This document shows, piece by piece, positions 43,483 to 49,301 of a DNA stretch of 49,301 bases. Position numbers and translations under genes: made by a program. Source of the stretch: UBA11222 sp030652895 (GTDB lineage Bacteria > Pseudomonadota > Alphaproteobacteria > UBA11222); NCBI GenBank assembly GCA_038318895.1, contig JBBQCS010000013.1, forward strand, positions 1 to 49,301, in the 5' to 3' direction. Below the pieces are notes generated by a model. It ran no database searches, was not told the origin of the DNA, and was given only the letters and a program-made list of their open reading frames with translations. Each line of letters begins with the position of its first letter. Within the stretch, counting starts at the first letter, position 1.

Positions 43483-44886
43483 ATGGCTGAAAACTCCTTT
43501 GACGTAGTGGTGATTGGTTCCGGCCCGGGCGGCTATGTAGCCGCGATCCGCGCCGCCCAACTGGGGCTGTCGGTTGCGATAATTGAGCGTGATCAGCTTG
43601 GCGGTATCTGCCTCAACTGGGGCTGCATCCCTACCAAGGCGCTGTTGCGTTCGGCGGAAGTTTTCCATCTGGCACAACATCTGGACGCGTTCGGACTGGC
43701 GGCAGACAATGTCCGTTTTGACGCGGCGAAGATCGTCAAGCGCAGCCGCGATGTGGCCACGCGCCTGAATGGGGGCGTCAAACATTTGCTGAAAAAAAAT
43801 AAAGTCACGGTAATCGAAGGCGTCGCCGCGCTGGCGGGGAAGGGTAAAATTACCATCGCCGTGAAAGATAAGACTGCGCGGGAAGTCGTGGCGAAAAACA
43901 TCATCCTGGCCACCGGTGCGCGCGCGCGGCAAATGCCGGGGCTGGAAACCGACGGAAAGCTGGTCTGGTCCTATCGTGAAGCTATGGTGCCTGACGCCAT
44001 TCCGAAATCCCTTCTGGTGGTGGGATCGGGTGCGATCGGCATTGAGTTCGCCAGTTTCTATCGCACAATGGGCAGCGATGTGACGGTGGTCGAGGTGATG
44101 GACCGCGTTCTGCCCGTGGAAGACGCCGAAATTTCCGCGCTGGCGCGCAAGGCGTTTGAAAAGCAGGGCATGAAAATTCACACCGGCGCCAGCGTCACGG
44201 GGCTGACTCGCGCCGCCGATAGCGTCACGGCGAAAATCGATCTGGGCGGCGGCAAGGCGGAATCACTTACCGTTGCGCGGGTGATTATGGCGGTCGGCAT
44301 CGTTGGCAATGTGGAAAATATCGGTCTGGAGGCGGCAGGCGTCAAAGTCGAAAAAACCCATGTAGTGGTGAATGAATGGTGCGAGACCGGCGTACCCGGT
44401 ATCTATGCCATTGGCGATCTTGCCGGACCGCCCTGGCTCGCCCATAAGGCCAGTCATGAAGGCGTAATTTGCGTGGAGCGGATTGCCGGGGTGAAAGGAC
44501 TTCACCCGATGGAAAAGCTCAATATTCCCGGCTGCACCTATTGCATGCCTCAGGTCGCCAGCGTGGGCCTGACGGAGGCGGCGGCCAAGGCGGCGGGCCA
44601 TGAGGTGCGGGTTGGCCGTTTTCCGTTTGCAGGTAATGGCAAAGCGATTGCGCTTGGGGATACCGAAGGTTTGGTGAAAACCGTGTTCGACGCCAAAACC
44701 GGCGAGCTACTGGGCGCGCATATGATCGGCGCGGAAGTTACCGAGTTGATTCAGGGTTATTGCGTGGCAAAAACCCTTGAAACGACGGAAGCCGAGCTGA
44801 TGCACACGATTTTCCCGCATCCCACGTTAAGTGAAATGATGCACGAAAGCGTGCTGGACGCCTATGGCAGGGTGATCCACTATTGA
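43483..44886 (+). CDS. lpdA: Dihydrolipoamide dehydrogenase (PDH E3)
   Basis: 467 residues. FAD motif VIGSGPGGYVAA; redox disulfide C43/C48 in GGICLNWGC; NAD motif VVGSGAIGIEFASFY; C-terminal dimer interface with the His-Glu pair in HPTLSEMMHE. It reoxidises the lipoyl arms of E2, and here also of E1 beta. The start is nine bases after pdhC, preceded by GAGGTGG. It completes a full PDH operon. Confidence 0.96.
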   Translation: MAENSFDVVVIGSGPGGYVAAIRAAQLGLSVAIIERDQLGGICLNWGCIPTKALLRSAEVFHLAQHLDAFGLAADNVRFDAAKIVKRSRDVATRLNGGVKHLLKKNKVTVIEGVAALAGKGKITIAVKDKTAREVVAKNIILATGARARQMPGLETDGKLVWSYREAMVPDAIPKSLLVVGSGAIGIEFASFYRTMGSDVTVVEVMDRVLPVEDAEISALARKAFEKQGMKIHTGASVTGLTRAADSVTAKIDLGGGKAESLTVARVIMAVGIVGNVENIGLEAAGVKVEKTHVVVNEWCETGVPGIYAIGDLAGPPWLAHKASHEGVICVERIAGVKGLHPMEKLNIPGCTYCMPQVASVGLTEAAAKAAGHEVRVGRFPFAGNGKAIALGDTEGLVKTVFDAKTGELLGAHMIGAEVTELIQGYCVAKTLETTEAELMHTIFPHPTLSEMMHESVLDAYGRVIHY

Positions 44887-44924
44887 GATTATGTTTGAAT
44901 ACAACAAAAGACGGCTAGACCCGC

Positions 44925-46091
44925 ATGGCGCTTGAATCCGCGTTAGGTTCGGCCAACACGACGCGGGCGTCGTCCGCGCTGACATTGCGGATGAAAGTCA
45001 GCCGGATAAACTGGCCGCTGGTTGTTATGCTGGGCGTCATCACCTGTAGTGGCGCGGCGGTGCTGTATTCCGCAGGGGGCGGCTGGTCGCCCTGGGCCGG
45101 GATGCATCTGTTGCGATTTTCCGTCGGCGTTACGATGATGCTCGTGATGGCGCTCGTGGATATCCGGCATTGGATGCGTCTGGCGTATCCCATCTATGGA
45201 TTTGGCCTGTTATTGCTTGTCTGGGTCGAGGTCGCCGGTGAAATTGGCATGGGCGCCCGGCGCTGGATCGATCTTGGTTTCCTGCAAGTACAGCCATCGG
45301 AAATTATGAAGATCGCCCTGGTGATGGTGCTTGCGCGTTATTATCATGGCATGAATCCGGGGCGCATATCGCGTCCGATGTCGTTACTGCCACCATTGGC
45401 GCTGGTAGCGGTTCCTGTTGCGTTGGTGATGCGCCAGCCTGATCTGGGCACGGCGGTATTGTTGCTTGCGGGCGCCGGTGGACTGATGTTTCTGGCGGGG
45501 GTCTCCTGGATCTACTTTGCCGCCGCCATCGCCTCGGTACTGGCGGCGTTGCCGATCGCATGGGGCTTCTTGCACGACTATCAAAAAGACCGGGTGCTGA
45601 CTTTCCTGAATCCGGAACAGGATCCGCTAGGGGCGGGGTATCACATCATGCAGTCCAAAATCGCCTTTGGTTCCGGCGGGGTGTTCGGCAAGGGCTATAT
45701 GGAGGGTACGCAAAGCCATCTCGATTTCCTCCCCGAAATGCAGACCGATTTCATTTTCACCATGCTGGCGGAAGAGATGGGGATGATCGGCGCTATACTT
45801 TTGCTGTGTGTATTCGCCATGGTGATCGCCTATGGCTATGTCATCGCAATGCGCGTGCGCCATCAATTTGGCAGGCTGATTGTGCTTGGGGTTATCCTGA
45901 ATTTCTTTCTGTATGTGTTCATCAATATGGCCATGGTCATGGGGCTGATCCCGGTCGTAGGTGTTCCATTGCCCTTTGTTTCATATGGCGGCACTGCTAT
46001 GCTTACGCTGTTATTCGGATTTGGCCTGGTGTTGAGCGCATCTGTGCATCGCAGTGTGCCGGTCCCGGATAAACCCGGATTACTCTTCTGA
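44925..46091 (+). CDS. rodA: Rod-shape SEDS glycosyltransferase RodA
   Basis: 388 residues with about nine to ten membrane helices. RodA-specific motifs are visible: MGARRWIDLG, QPSEIMKIALVM, MRQPDLGTA, NPEQDPLGAGYH, and GKGYMEGTQSHLDFLPE-type blocks in the 240-270 region, plus VPLPFVSYGGTAML. It polymerises peptidoglycan for side-wall elongation with a class B PBP. ATG 44925 gives a 22-residue polar leader; ATG 44994 is an alternative start nearer the first helix. No mre genes are adjacent; it follows the PDH operon by 38 bases. Confidence 0.9.
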   Translation: MALESALGSANTTRASSALTLRMKVSRINWPLVVMLGVITCSGAAVLYSAGGGWSPWAGMHLLRFSVGVTMMLVMALVDIRHWMRLAYPIYGFGLLLLVWVEVAGEIGMGARRWIDLGFLQVQPSEIMKIALVMVLARYYHGMNPGRISRPMSLLPPLALVAVPVALVMRQPDLGTAVLLLAGAGGLMFLAGVSWIYFAAAIASVLAALPIAWGFLHDYQKDRVLTFLNPEQDPLGAGYHIMQSKIAFGSGGVFGKGYMEGTQSHLDFLPEMQTDFIFTMLAEEMGMIGAILLLCVFAMVIAYGYVIAMRVRHQFGRLIVLGVILNFFLYVFINMAMVMGLIPVVGVPLPFVSYGGTAMLTLLFGFGLVLSASVHRSVPVPDKPGLLF

Positions 46092-46102
46092 GGAGGTGCG
46101 TC

Positions 46103-46543
46103 ATGAGCAAACCAGACAATAGTGGCCTGTGTGATTTTCTCAATTCGCTGCTGGAGGCGGAGCGCGCCGGTGCGAAAGCGGCAACGGTGTTTCGCCATGA
46201 CTATCACGGTGGCCCCGCAGAAGGACTGATTGAACAGGTACGCCGCGACGAAGCCTGGTGTTGCGGCATGCTTTCCGGCTGGGTGACGCAATTGGGTGGC
46301 GCCCCGACCACGCGCACTGGGGACTTTCTCGAAAAGGTGCTGGCGAAGCAGGGACTGGAAGCGCGGCTTGGCTTTCTGAACCGTGGCCAGGACTGGGTCG
46401 TGCGCAAACTTGAAGAAATGATCCCCCAGCTTGATGAGGGTGGCTTGCGGGCGGATTTGGCCCATATGCTGGATCTGCATGTACAGAATATCGGGGAATG
46501 CGCGGCTTTTCTCGAACACGCTTCGGGGACTGATCAGGCGTAA
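46103..46543 (+). CDS. Small ferritin-like protein (DUF6306-like)
   Basis: 146 residues, helical and soluble. Conserved-looking acidic and His positions occur in four segments: LLEAERAGA (about 16-24), RRDEAWCC (about 47-54), LEE (about 102) and LDLHVQNIGEC (about 123-133), consistent with a ferritin-like four-helix bundle. Its function is unknown. A strong ribosome site GAGGAGG lies upstream, eleven bases after rodA, so it is co-transcribed. The assignment to DUF6306 is from memory of its LLEAERAGA start. Confidence 0.65.
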   Translation: MSKPDNSGLCDFLNSLLEAERAGAKAATVFRHDYHGGPAEGLIEQVRRDEAWCCGMLSGWVTQLGGAPTTRTGDFLEKVLAKQGLEARLGFLNRGQDWVVRKLEEMIPQLDEGGLRADLAHMLDLHVQNIGECAAFLEHASGTDQA

Positions 46544-46612
46544 ATAGCCTGGCTATTGGTTGTGATGGACAGTCTGGCCGGGCTTTGTTATACGCACCAC
46601 TCTATCTTGTCA

Positions 46613-46688
<76 letters not shown>

Positions 46689-46827
46689 CCCTATGCCGGC
46701 ATACAGATTGCCCGCCCTGCCCGAAATCGCGGAAGAATTCCGTTCCCAGCGCCACACAATTTGGCTAGCATCGCCATGGATACCAAGATTATCCCGCAAA
46801 TGCGGGCACAATCAGGGGGGCAGGGGC

Positions 46828-48012
46828 ATGCGCGAACTGGCAGGTATTCCAGCGGATGAGAACGATATTGTCGACGCCGCCCGCGCGCTGGCTCCGAAAA
46901 TCCAGGCGCGTGCAGCGGAGTTTGAAATTGACCGCCGCCTGCCCCAGGATCTGGCCAGCGCAATGGCCCTGGCAGGGCTGCACAAGATCGCCTCGCCCAA
47001 ATATGCGGGCGGCAGCGAGTGTCGCCCGCTAACGCAAATCGCAGTGATTGAGGCCATCGCGCAAGCCGACGGGTCGGCGGGCTGGAACCTGATGATCGGG
47101 GTCGAGGTTCAAGGGTTTGCGGCGGCGGCGTTCCCACCGGAACTGGCGCATCGTTATTTCAGTGCACCCGAAACCATCATCGCCGGCGCACTCAACCCCA
47201 TGGGGCGGGCGGAACCGGTGTCTGGCGGTTTGCGGCTTAGCGGGCGCTGGCCGATGGCGAGCGGTTGCCAGAATGCCGATTATTTCTGGGGCCAGTGTCT
47301 GGTGATGGACGGCGGAAAACCCGCGCGGCGCGAAGACGGTACGCCGGTATTGCGCGAGGTCCTGATCCCCATGGCCGAGATGGAAGTGCTCGGAAACTGG
47401 CACGCGAATGGCCTGCGCGGTTCCGGCAGCCACGATGTACAGGCGACCAATATTGTCGTGCCCGACGAGCGGATCACCAGAGTGACCGAGAGGGTTCCCT
47501 TCGCGGGCAGTACGCTGTTCCGTTTTCCAACCTACAGCCGTCTGGCCTACAACAAAGCCGCCGTGGCTACCGGAATCGCGCGCGCCGCGATCAATTATTT
47601 CAAGATTTTGGCTACGGAGAAAAAACCGCGCTCGTCGAAAAACCTTCTGTGCGAACGCGGCGACGCCCAACGCGCCATTGCCGACGCCGAAACCCATTTG
47701 CGTTCGGGCCGCGCCTTTATGTTTGAGGCCGTATCCCAAATGTGGGATCTGGTCAAAGCGGGCGAACCGGCCGGGCCGGAAGCCCGCGCGCTGGTGCTGC
47801 TTTCCTGCATCAATGCGGTGCAGGGCGCCTGCCGCGCCGTCGACAGCCTGTATGCGGCGGCGGGCGCAAGCGCCGTCTATGCGGACAGCCCGCTCGGCCG
47901 TTGCCACCGCGATGTGCATGTCGTGCCGCAACACCTCACGGTGTCGCCGCAATGGACCGAGGCGGCGGGCCGCATGCTGCTGGGCCTGCAATCCGACGCG
48001 CCTATCCTGTGA
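46828..48012 (+). CDS. Flavin-dependent monooxygenase of the acyl-CoA dehydrogenase fold (HsaA/HpaB-like)
   Basis: 394 residues resembling two-component flavin monooxygenases such as HsaA (steroid A-ring hydroxylase) and related group D enzymes rather than true acyl-CoA dehydrogenases. Visible are YAGGSECRPL, DGSAGWNLMIG, LSGRWPMASGCQNADYFWG, the NWHANGLRGSGSHDV hinge typical of the fold, and C-terminal CHRDVHVVPQHLTVSP with the His region of this subgroup. The catalytic base Glu of acyl-CoA dehydrogenases is not apparent. ATG 46828 follows a G-rich ribosome site; the frame continues upstream to just after the tRNA but looks non-coding there. No flavin reductase partner is adjacent. Substrate unknown. 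Confidence 0.82.
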   Translation: MRELAGIPADENDIVDAARALAPKIQARAAEFEIDRRLPQDLASAMALAGLHKIASPKYAGGSECRPLTQIAVIEAIAQADGSAGWNLMIGVEVQGFAAAAFPPELAHRYFSAPETIIAGALNPMGRAEPVSGGLRLSGRWPMASGCQNADYFWGQCLVMDGGKPARREDGTPVLREVLIPMAEMEVLGNWHANGLRGSGSHDVQATNIVVPDERITRVTERVPFAGSTLFRFPTYSRLAYNKAAVATGIARAAINYFKILATEKKPRSSKNLLCERGDAQRAIADAETHLRSGRAFMFEAVSQMWDLVKAGEPAGPEARALVLLSCINAVQGACRAVDSLYAAAGASAVYADSPLGRCHRDVHVVPQHLTVSPQWTEAAGRMLLGLQSDAPIL

Positions 48013-48167
48013 TCCGTCGGGCAATAGCCGCCACAAAGGCAAGTAGCGCGGCGGTAACAGGTTACTAAAAGCGATGTCATCCAAAGGCATGCTGTTATAA
48101 GCTGCCGCATATTATCGCTTTATATCTGATTAAGCGGGAATTGAATTGTAGTAGTACTGGGGGACAG

Positions 48168-49301
48168 GTGGCGGTTAAATCGGGGGCGTCATTATCATTC
48201 AGGGACTTTTCCAGTCTGATCCCCTATCTGCGCTGGCTGGCGCCGTTGGGGGTGGTTCTGGTTTGCGCTCTGTTGCAGTGGTGGCAGCCGCCCTTTCTTC
48301 AGGCTGCGCGGGTGGCGGTGTTTGATTTTTATGTCGCGCAGCAACCGCGCCCCTATGACCCAAACCTGCCGGTTCGCATCGTCGATGTTGACGATGAGTC
48401 GCTGGAACGGCTTGGTCAGTGGCCCTGGCCGCGAACCCGCACGGCGCGCCTGATTGACGCCTTGCGCAATGCGGGCGCAAAGGTGATTGCCTTCGATGTG
48501 GTGTTTGCGGATCCGGACCGGACATCCCTGTCGCGCCTGTTGCCCGATCTTGCGGCGGACTTTGCCGCCAACAATATAAAATTTGACGCCGCAAAAATCG
48601 TCAATCCGCCGGACAATGACCTGATCCTGGCGCAGACGGTAGCGGAAGGAAATGTCGTTACCGGCTTTGCATTTCTGGGCTCCAGGAATGATACTATTCC
48701 CGCCGGAAAATCTATAATTTTGACCCAGGGAGAGGGCGCGGAAAACCATCTGTTGGGCTTTCCCGGGGTGCTGAAAACCCTGGATATCATTGAAGATGTT
48801 GCAGCGGGGAATGGCGCTTTTTCAGCGGTGCCTGATCCGGACGGAGTCATCCGGATGTTGCCGCTTGCCTATAGTTACAAGGGCGCGCTTTATCCATCGC
48901 TTGTTGTAGAAGCGCTGCGTGTCTATAGCGATGCAAACTCGATGCTGCTGGAGGTTTCGAGAGCACACCCTGTGTGGCAGTTTCTCGCAGGAGGTGGCGT
49001 ACAGAAAATCCAGATTGGCGAATATTCAGTTCCAACAGATGAACGAGGCCGCATTCGCCTTTATGATAGTGGAAGTAAGGTGTCCCGTTACCTTCCGGCA
49101 TGGGAAGTTCTGGCGGGCGAGACCGACCCGGATGAACTGGCAGGCGCGATAATATTTGTTGGCACCAGCGCCATGGGGCTTAGCGATATTCGCGCAACGC
49201 CGCTTGACCGCGCGGCGGCCGGGGTTGAGGTTCACGCGCAGATAGCCGAGCAAATTCTGACCGGAGTTTATCTTGTACGGCCCGCTTGGGGGAACAGGGC
49301 C
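48168..49301 (+). CDS. CHASE2-domain sensor protein, 5' part (probable adenylate/guanylate cyclase or kinase)
   Basis: An open frame from GTG 48168 runs through the window end, giving 378 codons of an incomplete gene. An N-terminal membrane helix (about 20-40, LRWLAPLGVVLVCALLQWW) precedes an extracytoplasmic CHASE2 domain: VRIVDVDDESLERLGQWPWPR, GAKVIAFDVVFADPDR, then GAIIFVGTSAMGLSDIRATP and GVEVHAQIAEQIL. CHASE2 sensors usually end in nucleotide cyclase, kinase or GGDEF domains after three further membrane helices, but that part lies outside the window. GGGGGACA is the ribosome site. Confidence 0.85.
   Translation, partial: MAVKSGASLSFRDFSSLIPYLRWLAPLGVVLVCALLQWWQPPFLQAARVAVFDFYVAQQPRPYDPNLPVRIVDVDDESLERLGQWPWPRTRTARLIDALRNAGAKVIAFDVVFADPDRTSLSRLLPDLAADFAANNIKFDAAKIVNPPDNDLILAQTVAEGNVVTGFAFLGSRNDTIPAGKSIILTQGEGAENHLLGFPGVLKTLDIIEDVAAGNGAFSAVPDPDGVIRMLPLAYSYKGALYPSLVVEALRVYSDANSMLLEVSRAHPVWQFLAGGGVQKIQIGEYSVPTDERGRIRLYDSGSKVSRYLPAWEVLAGETDPDELAGAIIFVGTSAMGLSDIRATPLDRAAAGVEVHAQIAEQILTGVYLVRPAWGNRA

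Noticed and set aside
47029..48090. 353-codon minus-strand open frame
   Set aside because: It is antisense to the flavin monooxygenase, whose family motifs are clear on the plus strand.

Overview
The window reads as chromosomal DNA of an alphaproteobacterium. It carries the alphaproteobacterial cell-cycle proteins CpdR, RcdA and the DUF1013 protein TrcR, a consensus CtrA box, the pdhA-pdhB(lipoyl)-pdhC-lpd order, an intracellular PHB depolymerase and a TIGR02302/DUF4175 membrane protein. I cannot name a genus. There are no rRNA genes, IS elements, prophage genes or CRISPR arrays.

Layout. 1-6.8 kb: the tail of an upstream gene, two paralogous D-aminoacylase-like amidohydrolases flanking a minus-strand ferritin-like diiron protein, and a quinone oxidoreductase. 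6.9-14.4 kb: trcR, cpdR, an N-formylglutamate amidohydrolase, a nitronate monooxygenase-like gene, rcdA, phaZ and a YgjP-type metallopeptidase; two probable minus-strand small RNA genes lie in the intergenic gaps. 14.5-17 kb: a bifunctional penicillin-binding protein and a YbjQ-type protein. 17-22.4 kb (minus): two tandem zinc alcohol dehydrogenases, a third D-aminoacylase-like amidohydrolase and an ACMSD-like amidohydrolase, which look like a second part of the 0-5.5 kb catabolic set. 22.5-28.6 kb: class II ribonucleotide reductase, plsC, ftsX, ftsE, a zinc-ribbon membrane protein and a receiver protein behind a perfect CtrA box. 28.6-36.2 kb: TIGR02302, lysA, a tiny LptM-like lipoprotein, argH, tlpA, an esterase and gluQRS. 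36.2-39.6 kb: a PAS-GGDEF-EAL protein, coaA and ftsB. 39.7-46.5 kb: the pyruvate dehydrogenase complex, rodA and a small ferritin-like protein. 46.6 kb to the end: tRNA-Lys(CTT), a flavin monooxygenase of the acyl-CoA dehydrogenase fold, and the start of a CHASE2 protein that runs off the window.

Themes. (1) Cell-cycle proteolysis: trcR, cpdR and rcdA lie within about 4.5 kb. A second CheY-like protein of the same length and the same ALAA C-terminus has a CtrA box, and a c-di-GMP turnover protein is also present. (2) PHB/carbon control: phaZ is near an RNA gene that carries the UUUCCUCCCU motif I associate with the alphaproteobacterial MmgR (ar8) family, and near TGC-rich repeats resembling PhaR/AniA operators. 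(3) An uncharacterised catabolic set: three amidohydrolases whose usual D-aminoacylase metal ligands are partly replaced, one ACMSD-like amidohydrolase, two zinc alcohol dehydrogenases and a diiron protein. The best candidates for something undescribed are the small RNA pair with its operator-like repeats, and the split amidohydrolase/ADH/diiron cluster.
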